Source: Euptelea pleiosperma
Taxonomy: Eukaryota > Streptophyta > Magnoliopsida > Ranunculales > Eupteleaceae
Direction: 5' to 3'
DNA: 64,000 bases
Assembly (NCBI GenBank): GCA_035048495.1
Contig: CM068544.1
Coordinates: forward strand, 45,223,893-45,287,892
Shown here in pieces: positions 23,999 through 33,818 of this stretch. The translations under genes were made by a program, and so were the position numbers. Positions within the stretch are counted from its first letter, which is position 1. Every line of letters begins with the position of its first letter. The notes under the pieces were generated by a model that did not search any database, was not told where the DNA came from, and saw nothing but the letters and a program-made list of their open reading frames with translations.

Positions 23999-24435
23999 CA
24001 AGGTTTAAAGGAGGCCGTTTTAACGGTTAAACGGACTGGGGGCGTTACCGTTTAAATAGTTTAAACGGCTGTTAAAACGGATTGAAACGGCCAGGGGCAA
24101 AAAATGGAAAAAAATGGGATTTAACGGACTTAAACGGATTTTAACCGGTTTTAACGATTTAACGGATTTTAACAGAAAAAATGGCACTGAAATTCAAATT
24201 TTGAAATTTAAAAAAAAAAAAAATGAAATTTAACTGAATTAAACAGAATTAAAAGGATTTAACAGCTGTTTTTTTTCACAAAATTTTCAGAATTAAACAG
24301 CTGTTTAAACGATTTTAACGGCTGTTAAAACAAAAAAACGGCCATTTTTTTCAAAACCGAAAAAACGTGTTTAAACAGTTTTAACGGAAATGGGCTTGGG
24401 GCGTTACCGTTTAAACGGCTGTTTTAAAAACCATG
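23999..24435. mobile_element. hAT-type MITE, AAACGG family, intact copy
   Basis: Starts CAAGGTTTAAAGGAGGCCG and ends GTTTTAAAAACCATG. A perfect 8-bp duplication GTATGACC flanks it (23991-23998 and 24436-24443). The interior carries many AAACGG/CCGTTT motifs, with GGGGGCGTTACCG near the left end and GGGGCGTTACCG near the right end. 437 bp, no ORF. Confidence 0.88.
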
Positions 24436-24549
24436 GTATGACCATCTAGTGTCTCTCCATCTTGTTTTTTTGTGCGCTTCATTTGTTGTTTATCACAAAA
24501 GGAACCTATTCCACATGTCAGAATACTTCGTTACGCCCATGGGTCAGGC

Positions 24550-24885
24550 AATGCTGCATGTGCCACGTGTTAACTCTTAAAGACCAATGCCCGTCGTGAT
24601 GTTTTGTCCACTATTAATTTGGTGGATCTACAGATAAAATAAATCAGCCCGATTGGTGATTTCCAGCTATTGAATTTGATTTTAGATTCTCAAATAACGT
24701 TAGAAGTCTAGGGCTAAAAATTGAAAATCGATTCCTGAAAAGACAAAAATCCAACAGCTAGAAATCATCAATCGGGATGAATTTAGGTCCTTAGGTCCAC
24801 CAAAGGATGGACAAAACATCCATGCATCGCATCTTTGTTTGCCAGGTAATCCTGTTCACAGTAGAATATGGAGTACGTGGCAAAG
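24550..24885. mobile_element. Foldback MITE related to the G-box family
   Basis: The left arm contains GTGCCACGTG and AAATCAGCCCGATTGGTGAT. The right arm contains ATCATCAATCGGGATGA and GACAAAACATCCATGC. It ends less than 100 bp beyond the stop codon of the adjacent UGT gene. Confidence 0.5.
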
Positions 24886-24972
24886 ACTGTGTACTCTTTA
24901 TGCTGGGCTAGACCCTCTTTACAGCCTGTACTTATTCAAATCAAACATAAGAGGACCTAGAAACTTGAAAAC

Positions 24973-26549
24973 TTAGGAGTTGGATGCCGTTACGCTCATC
25001 GATCTTATATCGTCGATCATTGCCTCCAAGTTACGGTAAGAGGACCCACCTTGGCTAATACAACTCCTTGCCATCTCCGCCATTTTATCAGCGGATCTCA
25101 TCAACTCCTCTCTCCTGTCGTCCATCAGATCCCGTACCATCTTTTCCACCGTTGACCTATCACACTTATCTTTCATGTCCAGACCAACCCTCCACACCTC
25201 GCTCACGAACCTGCTGTTGATCTGCTGGTCCGCAAAGTATGGCCAACATAGCATCGGAACTCCCGCGTAAATACTCTCCAGCGTTGAATTCCACCCGCTG
25301 TGGGTCAGAAATCCACCGACAGCCGGGTGTGTCAACACCTGCTCTTGTGGAGCCCACCCCACTATATACCCTCTCTCCTTAGCTGCCTCTACCAGCTCCG
25401 CCGGGATCTGACGGTCCTCTTCCTTACCCGCGACGGAATCAGGCCGTATGACCCACAAGAACGGTTTCCCGCTATTGAGTAGACCATACCAGAATTCCAA
25501 CAACTCGTCCCGAGTCACGACAACGGAACTGCCAAAGCTGACGTACACAACGGATTTTGCTGGCTGCGAGTCCAACCATGCCACACAGCTTCTGTCTTCT
25601 TCCCAGAGACTATTTGAGGAAACGGACTGAGAGGAATCTGTGCGTCGGGAACTTAACAGAGCATGGAGAGGTCCGAGCGTGTAAAGTTTCGGGTAGTGAT
25701 AGCGGATATGAGAGAGGATTGGACCTTCGAGGTCTTCGAAGGTATTGAGTAAGAGAGCGGAGGCTCGACTGGAACTGAGGGTTCCAGTCAGGACGAGCTG
25801 TAGACCCGTATCAGTGAGTTCTTTTGCTCGGCAGAAACTCGGGAGATCTCGACGCCGGAGAAAGCCCTCCATCCCCGGCACACATGTTATCTGCCGGTCC
25901 ATGTCGGAATCTTCTACAGATAATTATAGTTTTATATATACCCACACTTGGTGAACAAAGAAAGAAAAAAAGAAAAGCAGGGATGAACCAAAAAAGAAGG
26001 AAACTAACAAACAAACTCACCTTTAAACGGAAGCTCGCCCGCTTCAATGAGTTTTGGAATACAGAAGTAAGCCCAGAAACAACAAGCACTGACAGTACGG
26101 AAAGAAATGATCGGAATCCCAAGCTCTTTTGCAACATCAATTGTAAAACTTAAGATCCCATCTGCTATAATACAAGTCACCGGAGGCCGACCGGAAATCA
26201 ACATTTCTCGGAAAAGCGGCTTGATAACTATGTTGATCGAATCCAACATGTCTTTGAGAACGTCCGATGAGTGGAGATCATCTGGAAGAAAGTTGTTGAT
26301 GCTTTCGAAGCGGAAACCGGGGAAGAGGGCGAAGCGGGTGTGGGCGTCGGTGAAGCGATGGAGGCGGTGGTGGTTGCGCTCTGTGTTCAGGAAGGTGACG
26401 TGGAGTCCAGCTAGGCAAAGGAGCTCCGCTAACTTGAGCATGGAGTTGATGTGGCCCTGTGCAGGAAAGGGGAAGATAAGTACGTGTGGAAGTGGAAGTG
26501 GAACTAGTTTTTGCTCCATCTGAGGATCCGCCACTTGTGTGGTGTCCAT
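24973..26549 (-). CDS. UGT709: UGT709-like UDP-glycosyltransferase, copy A
   Basis: Two exons, 26549-26021 and 25913-24973, joined by a 107-bp phase-1 GT-AG intron; 489 aa. It transfers a sugar, probably glucose, from UDP-sugar to a small acceptor in the cytosol. The N-terminal acceptor domain has HVLIFPFPAQGHINSM, in which His33 is the expected catalytic base, and an Asp in CIIADG. The PSPG donor box runs from WAPQEQVLTHPAVGG through THSGWNSTLES to the closing DQ, with the glucose-type final Gln. The whole pattern resembles UGT709, whose known members include a 7-deoxyloganetic acid glucosyltransferase of iridoid pathways. The actual substrate here is unknown. It is the first of three same-strand paralogues. 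An alternative start is Met11 (MEQK). Confidence 0.93.
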
Positions 26550-26603
26550 GTAACTTCAGAGTTGAAACCAGACCCGTACTTGAGTTGAAGCCACTGCTCT
26601 TAG

Positions 26604-26613
26604 ATTTATAAAT
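26604..26613 (-). promoter_or_regulatory. TATA box of UGT copy A
   Basis: ATTTATAAAT about 55 bp upstream of the ATG. All three UGT709-like genes have a TATA element at a similar distance, implying a short leader of about 25-45 nt. Confidence 0.55.
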
Positions 26614-26619
26614 GATCCG

Positions 26620-28120
26620 TCTTCTTGTCTATGATTAACAGCCGGCCACGACTTTTCCAATATTTACTCACGCACGGTGATCACCATGTGATGTGTGATC
26701 GCAAGCTAAGGAACCGCCACCTATACACGAGGAGGTGGGTCCACAGAGCTTTTGGAATATTCCATGTGAAGATCAGGAGAGTCCCACATCAATGTATGAG
26801 GCCGCTCTTGCCTTGCGTGATGCTTTTAGGGCCATTCATATTTGGAGGATAGCTCATCTCCGCTTTCCAAGTGTAGTAAGTTCCAAACAAAGCTGGCCGA
26901 TCGTCCCTTGTCCCTTCATCGTTTCTTTGCATCTTTTCCTACTCATTTTCCAGCTCTAGGTGTGGATTTCATCCAACATAGGAGACTTAACTTACTGGAA
27001 TCGATTCGTCCTAGCTATTGAAAACCATGGTCCCACATTTGATGGGGTTAGAAATTTCAAAATGGTCTGATTTTTGGTAGCAGAGGTAATCTATAGGGGA
27101 AGGAGATCATCCTTACCAAAATTTAGCCATTGATTCATCTTCCATGTGGGTATTAGAGTATAGTGAGATCAAATATAATCTTGATTAATACTTATCAACT
27201 TGCTAAAGATACGGTGCATCTCACTATATACTCTACGCTAAAATTGGTGTCACCTGATCCTGACCCTTAAAAAAATTAGATTAATTTAGTTCAATAAAGG
27301 TATGTACAAAAATGAAGAACAAATTTAAAATGTAATTTTTTAACTTGCTTAGCTTCCCTAGCTAATTAGACAAACCATCCATATTAAAGAATACGTAGTT
27401 GTGAGGTTGGATTTTGGATTTTGGAAGATTTAATCCAGGCCTCACGTCCCCAATCTTGTGATTCTAAGGCAATAACGCCTGCAGCATTTGTTTCATTCAA
27501 AACGTGATGGGTGCAGCTGCTTGTGTTCATCAAACTCAACAATCAAGTAATCCAATAGTGGGGTCGACGATTCCAAAAAAAAAAAAACAGTGTGGTTGAC
27601 ATAGTGGGCTCCCGAGCCACGTGATGTCTATTGGACTAATCTCGCATTCCATATGTTGAACGTGTTATCCGAAGATTGATCATGGCCGCTGCACTTTTTT
27701 TCCTTACATTTTCTTTGTTCAATCCCTCATCCCTGGCCATCGTTGAGGGGCTGCGCGCACGTTCACCACAACCATTTGATTTCGGTTTTGGGTTTTGACC
27801 CAAATCCTTGGGACTGCCTTTTATTAAATTTTGAATAGACTCAAGCCCTATCCCAGGCTTGATACGTACAATTTAAAATTTTAGGCCCGGAACCTCTCAT
27901 GGGCCGGTCCATTTACACCCTTACTCCCTAGGGGTGTTAATAGGCCTGCTTGGACTGGGCAGAGCTCTGCCCATCATGGTCAGAGATATATGTAGCTAAT
28001 CCCAAGCCCAGCCCAATAATGGACATAATGGGTGGGCCAATAGATTCATCCTGGTCCTAAGCTACATTTTGTTAAAAGGTTAAGCATAATAACCTTGGTC
28101 CAATTATCTACATTAGGAAG
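26620..28120. other. Intergenic, one weak repeat piece
   Basis: Around 27010-27160 there is a stretch related to the 38-kb MITE family (GGGGTTAGAAATTTCAAAATGG and GCCATTGATTCATCTTC). Otherwise no gene or terminal repeat recognised. Confidence 0.5.
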
Positions 28121-28121
28121 A

Positions 28122-28210
28122 TGAGAGATGGACAGGGGCGCCATAAGAAGACTAATGGTGGACAAAGAAGGGGAGGAGATTAAGCAAAGAAACGTGGATT
28201 TAAAGGAAAA
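28122..28210 (+). pseudogene. UGT76-like C-terminal relic
   Basis: The nucleotides from CCATAAGAAGACTAATGG to GGATTTAAAGGAAAA closely match the end of the intact UGT76-like gene near 43170-43235, and translate to RRLMVDKEGEEIKQRN. Only about 90 bp is recognisable, without start, PSPG box or stop. It is a remnant of a second UGT76 copy or a short transposed piece. Confidence 0.8.
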
Positions 28211-28833
28211 TACTAATTAACCTCCTTCAAGAAACATCTTCTTCAAATTTGGGGGGATGATTTAAAAATTTCACAATTATTAAAATGGAATAAAAAGAAT
28301 CTATATAACAAGTGTTGTACTCCCCACTTATAGCCCCTCTTATAGGCTTCAACAAAGAAGGGCCGAGATCTTATCCCCCAACTGGATGGTGGATTTCAGC
28401 CACTCACACCCGATTTTAGCAAATGTTTTGTCGGGAAGTGCTGTGGGCACAGGCCACCCACCAATTTAAAATAAGTTAAGGTTTTTCTAAAAATTTTGAA
28501 GGACAAAAACAGTATCTATACTACTTCTAAATGTTATCTAGAAAAAAGTTTTTTTTCCTATTTAATCCCTGATTTTTTTTCTCTTTTTCCCAAAATATCC
28601 TTAAGCCCCTACTTTCAATACACTTCTATCCTAAAACATCTCTCCATCTTCTTCATCTATCATCAATTTCTTAAATGCCCCTTCTAAAATTCCTCTCCCA
28701 ATGTCTCTCCATCTCCTTCTCTCCTTCCTTCTTTTATCCCTGGTTTTTTTCTCATTTTTCTTAAAATATCCCTCAACCCGAGCCCTACTTTCAATACACT
28801 TCTATCCTAAAATGTCTCTCTCTCTCCTTCATC
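28211..28833. other. Intergenic, tandemly repeated C/T-rich sequence
   Basis: Two imperfect direct copies of a C/T-rich stretch (CCCTACTTTCAATACACTTC) lie at about 28605 and 28780. No gene is seen. Confidence 0.45.
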
Positions 28834-29054
28834 CAAGGTTTAAAGGAGACCGTTATAACGGTATAATGGACTGGGGGCGTTACTGTTTTTTCCATTATAA
28901 CGGCCATTATAACGGAAAAATAACAAAAAAAATGGATCTTAAAATCTTTTTTATTATTGTTGTAAATAACGGGTGTTGTAACAGAAAATAACAATTATAA
29001 CGGCTGTTATTTTAGCTTTTTTTTTCTTTCTAAAATGCAATAATAAAACTTTAT

Positions 29055-29335
29055 AAGGCAATATGAGCCACGTGGCACACTATTAGAGGACTCTAACCAT
29101 ATGGATGTCTGGCTAATCCTTAGGTGGACCCACAAACCAAAAATCAGCCCGATAATTGATTTCTAGGCGTTGGACTGAAATTATTTTCGTGGGTTGATTT
29201 TAATCGTTGGAAATTTGACATTATTGATCAATATTTGAGGTACAAAGATCAAGTGGTTTGAAATCACTAATCAAGTTGATTTTTTGGTTTGTCCTCTGAG
29301 TTTCCCACGTGGCTTATTTGTACCACGACAAGTGG
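29055..29335. mobile_element. Foldback MITE, G-box family, nested
   Basis: GCAATATGAGCCACGTGGCA on the left, then GATGTCTGGCTAATCC and AAATCAGCCCGAT. The right arm is shortened: TTTTTGGTTTGTCC jumps directly to CCCACGTGGC. Confidence 0.65.
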
Positions 29336-29372
29336 GAAAAAAAAACACAGCCTTAAAATTTTAAAGGAAAAA

Positions 29373-29763
29373 GATGTAACAAGGTATGTCTGAAACTGTT
29401 TCATTTGCTGAAGCGGCATTTTTTGTAGTCACCACTGTCATTTTGGCCCATTGACCGCATGGATGTTCATCGCACCCCTTGGTGGATATACAGACCAAAA
29501 ATCACCCTTGTTGGTAATCTATAACCATTAGATTTTAATACTTTTTAGCACTTTTTAAGGCGTTCTTATAGCCAGTGAATGCAACCATTTTTTGAGTACT
29601 AAAACCAACGGCTTAAAACCATTAAACAAGCTGATTTTTGGTATGAATGTCTATTGAGGTGTTGGCTAAACATCCATGCCGTTAGTGGGCCTAGATGGCA
29701 GCAGTGACTACCCACATTGCCGCTTCTGCAAATGAAAAGATCTCAGGTATACCTTGTTACATC
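29373..29763. mobile_element. TIR MITE with GATGTAACAAGG ends
   Basis: About 46-bp terminal inverted repeats: GATGTAACAAGGTATG...GAAGCGGCA on the left, TGCCGCTTC...ATACCTTGTTACATC on the right. The interior arms GCATGGATGTTCATCGCACC and GGCTAAACATCCATGCCG relate it to the 18.3-kb and 43.6-kb elements. Target duplication not clear. Confidence 0.8.
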
Positions 29764-29842
29764 ACGACCCTCCTATGCACACCTTTTGAAATGACAATTG
29801 AGCATTAATTCTCACTGAAAAGCCTACAAGCCTACCCTAAAA

Positions 29843-30217
29843 AGAGCAAGACTTGCCCGTCAGGTAGTTACCTGACCACCCATAATATAAGCTACGTGGC
29901 AATTTATTAGAGGACACTGACCATATAGATATTTGTCCAATTTGTAAGTGGAAGTGGAACTACAAACCAAAAATCAGTCTGATTAGTGATTTCAAACCGT
30001 TGGATCTTTACATGGAAATAATGGTAAATAATGCTCAAATTCCTATGGTTAAAATCAACCAACGAAAATGACTTCAACTAACGCTTAGAAATCACTGATC
30101 AGGTTTATTTTGGGTCTATAGGTCCACCTAGAGATTGGTCAAACATCTATACGGTCAGTATCCTCTAATAAATTTCCATGTGGCAATATTGTGGGTGGTC
30201 AGGCAAGTCTTGCTCCC
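29843..30217. mobile_element. Foldback MITE, G-box family (GAGCAAGACTTGCC ends)
   Basis: Ends GAGCAAGACTTGCCCGTCAGG and CAGGCAAGTCTTGCTC, with a short CAGGTAGTTACCTG hairpin at the left end. The body arms are as in the rest of the family. Confidence 0.7.
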
Positions 30218-30273
30218 CTAAAACAATCAACTCATTTTGCAGAAGCATACAGTAACCTACCCTAAAAAATAAA

Positions 30274-30676
30274 GTAAGACTTTGATGACAGGGCCTGTCA
30301 TCAAGGCCGATGATAGCATGCAATAGAGCCACATGGCATACTCTTAGATGACTCTGACCGTATGGATGTTTTTCCAATCCTTATATGGATCTACAAACAA
30401 AAATCAGATTGATTTGTGATTTCAAAGCTTTGGATCTTTGTACCTCAAATAATGGTCAATAATGTTCAAATTTCCCATGGTTAGAATTAACCCATGAAAA
30501 CAATTCCAATCCAATGCCTAGAAATTACTAATCGGGCTGATTTTTGGTTTGTAGGTCCACTAATGATTGGCCAAACATCCATACGGTCAGAGTCCTCTAA
30601 GAGTGTTCCACGTGGCTCATATTGTGCTCTGTCATAGGCCTTGATGACAGGCTTGTCATCAAAGCTTTATTCCACT
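30274..30676. mobile_element. Foldback MITE, G-box family (GATGACAGG ends)
   Basis: The left end GACTTTGATGACAGGGCC is immediately followed by its own reverse complement, CTGTCATCAAGG. The right end mirrors it (GCCTTGATGACAGGCTTGTCATCAAAG), so each terminus is itself a hairpin. The body arms are as in the family. Confidence 0.75.
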
Positions 30677-31379
30677 TGATAGCCTACACTAGCTGCCTAC
30701 AATAGCCTACCCTAATTAAATCAACTCCCTTTGCAAAATGTCAAATCCCATGGTCCCACCCATTTTTTGCTATAAATTATAATATCAGAAAATAATAGAA
30801 AATATCGGAATCAAACGAAAAATATTAGAAAATAACGGAAAATATCAGCCGTTATAATCAAGGTTTAAATAGAAATATAACCATGTTGTTTTCGTTATAA
30901 CGGCCGTTATAACGAAAATCCGTTATTTTTTGTATAACGGAACCGGTTATGTCCGAATCCATTATAACGGCTGTTATTTTAAACCATGCCTTCATCTATC
31001 ATTAATTTCTTAAATGCCCATTTTAAAATTCTTCTTCCAACGTCTCTCCCTCTCTTTCATTTGTTTCTTAAATTCTCCATTTATTTCTCGATTTCAGAAC
31101 CATTTAAAATCCTGCTTAAAAATCTAAGTCAGCATTTCCTCGTTCCTACTTTCTTTTAAAAAAAAATGATTTTCCCCATTCCAACTCTTTTTCTTAATCT
31201 ATTCTCAAAAACTCCATACACACTTAATCTATGCAATTAAAAGAATACATATATTTTAGATTTTATAAAAAATTATATTAAATACGAAATAGGTTCATTG
31301 GATTCCTTAGTCCAACTCTAACTATCCACGTGCCACGCACGTGTGCACCTACTAGTTTAAAACAAGTAGATGAAAGGAA

Positions 31380-31560
31380 AATGACAAAAATGAGATATAG
31401 ATTGAGGGGCCCCTTTATAATCTCTCTCCTCTATATTTAATGTCAAGAATAGAGATATAAAGACCTTTAAATTTGATGTTGCATACACAGACTGATTGGA
31501 GTTCTAATTTTACAGACGATCTTTCAAATTTAAAGATACAGAGACCGGTTGGAGATGCTC
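31380..31560. mobile_element. Remnant of a Tourist/Harbinger-like MITE
   Basis: The right terminus CCGGTTGGAGATGCTC followed by TAA is clear. The left terminus has decayed. Confidence 0.5.
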
Positions 31561-32161
31561 TAATTAAATTTACGTTAAGATCTTCCAATCAATCTCCATC
31601 TTCTATTTCAGAGGCTACCTCTCCTTCTAGTGGTGGATGATTGGAACTTCGGAGTAGCTGACGAGCTCCCTGCCTATTCTACACGTGTTGATTGGGGTCC
31701 AGCTCAGCTGGACAACCGTGTCCAACTGCAGCATGAGAGAGTACCATGTGGTTTTCCAGCTGTAACATGCAGCATATATTGGGCAAGTTTCCTATTTTTT
31801 AATAATACCAATTTTTATCAGAAAAAAGGATAAAAAATAAAAATTCAAAATCAAATCTTTTGCCTTCACTTTGCTAAAGCAACAAAGATTTCAAGTTATC
31901 GCAAAAGCCTATAATTAAGCTTTCCCCTAAAAAAGCGATTATTTACTTCCAATGATTTGTACATTTCTTAAGCAAACTATATTTTATTTTTTGCACGTGG
32001 GAGTCGAAGACTTCTATTTCTTACACGAAAACTCACGCTGACAAAAATAAACAACAAAGAAAAAAAAAACCGACCCGAGGAGAACCGGATGTACCGTTTT
32101 TTGCTGGGCTAGACCCGCTTTACTTGATCAAACCGTAAGTAACGCACAGAAAGTTCAAAGC
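31561..32161. other. Intergenic, nothing recognised
   Basis: Short chance ORFs only, downstream of the broken UGT copy B. Confidence 0.5.
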
Positions 32162-33705
32162 TTAGGTGTGAGGCACTAGTATACTCATCGAACTTATATC
32201 GTCGATCAGTGCCTCCAAGTTACGGTAAGAGGATCCACCTTGGTTAACACAACTCCTTGCCATCTCCGCCATTTTACCAGCGGATCTCGTTAACTCCTCT
32301 CTTCTGTCGTCCATCAGATTCTCACCATCTTTTCCACCGTTGATCTATCGCACGTATCTTTCATGTCCAGACCAACCCTCCACACCTCGCTCACGAACCT
32401 GCTGTTGATCTGTTGGTCTGCCATGGCTGGCCAACATAACATCGGAACTCCAGCGAAAATACTCTCCAGCGTTGAATTCCATCCACTGTGGGTCAGAAAT
32501 CCACCGACAGCCGGGTGATTCAAAATCTCCTCTTGTGGAGCCCACCCCACTATGTACCCCCTATCCTTAGCTGCCTCTACCAGCTCCGCCGGGATCTGAC
32601 GGTCTTCTTCCTGACCATCGGACTCAGGCCTTATGACCCACAAGAACGGCTTCCCGCTATTGAGTAGACCGTACCAGAACTCCAACAATTCGTCACGAGT
32701 CACGATAACGAAACTGCCGAAGCTGACGTACAGAACGGATTTTGACGATTGCGAGTCGAGCCACGTCATGCAGCTTCTGTCTTCTTCCCAGAGATTATTT
32801 GAGGAAATGGACTGAGAGGAATCTCTGCGTCGGGAACTTAAGAGAGCATGGAGAGGTCCGAGTGTGTACAGTTTGGGGTAGTGAGAGCGGATATGAGAGA
32901 GGATCGGGCCTTCGAGGTCTTCGAAGGTATTGAGTATGTGAGCAGAGGCTCGAGTGGAATTGAGGGTTTCAGTCAGGAAGAGTTGCAGACCCTTATCTGT
33001 AAGTTCTGTCGCTCGGCATAAACTTGGGAGGTCTCGACACCGGAGAAAGCCCTCCATCCCCGGCACACATGTTATCAGTCGATCCATGTCGGAATCTTCT
33101 ACATATAATCATAGTTTTAAACCCACTTAGTGAAGAACTAAAGAAAGAAAAGCAGGGATGAACCAAAAAGAACAAAAGTAACAAGCAAACCCACCTTTGA
33201 AAGGAAGTTCGCCAGCTTCAATGAGTTTCGGAACACAAAAATATGCCCACAAACAACAAGCACTGACAGTTCGGAAAGAAATGATTGGAATCCCAAGCTC
33301 TTTTGCAACATCAATTGTAAAACTCAAGATCCCATCTGCTATAATACAAGTGACAGGCGGCCGCTCGTCTGATCCCAGGCGACCGGAAATAAACAATTCT
33401 CGAAAAAGCGGCTTGATAGCAATGTTGATTGATTCCAACATGTCGTTGAGGTCAGCCAAGCGGGGTTGGTCATGTGAAAAAAAGTCGTTGATGGTTTCGA
33501 AGCGGAATCCGTGGAAGCGGGCGAAGCGGGTGTGAGCGTCGGTAAAGTGATGGAGGCGGTGGTGGTTGCGCTCGGTGTTGAGGAAGGTGACGTGGAGCCC
33601 ACCTAGGCAGAGGAGCTCCGCTAACTTGAGCATGGAGTTGACGTGGCCCTGAGCCGGTAAGGGGAAGATCAGCACGTGTGGAAGTGGAACTGGTTTTTGC
33701 TCCAT
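32162..33705 (-). pseudogene. UGT709: UGT709-like glycosyltransferase, copy B, frameshifted
   Basis: Same two-exon layout as its paralogues: 33705-33195 and 33098 onward, with a 96-bp phase-1 intron. The donor box is intact (WAPQEEILNHPAVGG to ADQ). Compared with copies A and C, one base is missing at about 32320 (AGATTCTCACC instead of AGATCCCTCACC). The frame then ends at TGA 32314-32316, after EKMVRI, giving 431 aa. The lost frame would have run to TAA at 32162-32164, about 50 residues further, and is still clearly readable (SRSYR-like GGSSYRNLEALIDD). The missing segment is the C-terminal helix that packs back on the N-terminal domain in UGTs, so activity is doubtful. The upstream start is also out of frame. 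Recent inactivation is likely; an assembly error is possible. Confidence 0.85.
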
Positions 33706-33734
33706 CAGGGTTGCTCGACTTGTGGGGTGCCCAT
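33705..33734 (-). other. Nine-codon upstream ORF overlapping the copy B start
   Basis: ATG at 33732-33734 corresponds to the true start of copy C (MGT-Q-E-). Here it reads MGTPQVEQP then TGA, and the TGA overlaps the next ATG (TGATG at 33703-33707). The original longer N-terminus has become a uORF through an indel. Confidence 0.7.
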
Positions 33735-33775
33735 GTAACTTTAGAGTCCACTACCTTGACTCCCCTGGTCTTCCA

Positions 33776-33783
33776 TTTATAAA
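33776..33783 (-). promoter_or_regulatory. TATA box of UGT copy B
   Basis: TTTATAAA, 42 bp upstream of the uORF start and 71 bp upstream of the ORF start. Confidence 0.55.
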
Positions 33784-33818
33784 GTGAACCATTAAACCAC
33801 ACATATTTATTTAGATTA

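Larger units (their letters stand above)
28834..30988. mobile_element. hAT-type MITE, ATAACGG subfamily, with four nested elements
   Basis: Starts CAAGGTTTAAAGGAGACCG and ends TTTTAAACCATG. The flanking 8-bp duplication CCTTCATC is perfect (28826-28833 and 30989-30996), although the ends are 2.15 kb apart. The middle is filled by other MITEs at about 29055-29335, 29373-29763, 29843-30217 and 30274-30676, so this element is the oldest in the stack. Confidence 0.8.

Noticed and set aside
26107..26523. Plus-strand open frame of 138 codons
   Set aside because: It is antisense to exon 1 of UGT copy A; similar mirror frames occur opposite copies B and C.
30862..30988. A further hAT-type MITE starting at CAAGGTTTAAATAG
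   Set aside because: It lacks its own right terminus and duplication; more simply it is part of the decayed interior of the 28834-30988 element.
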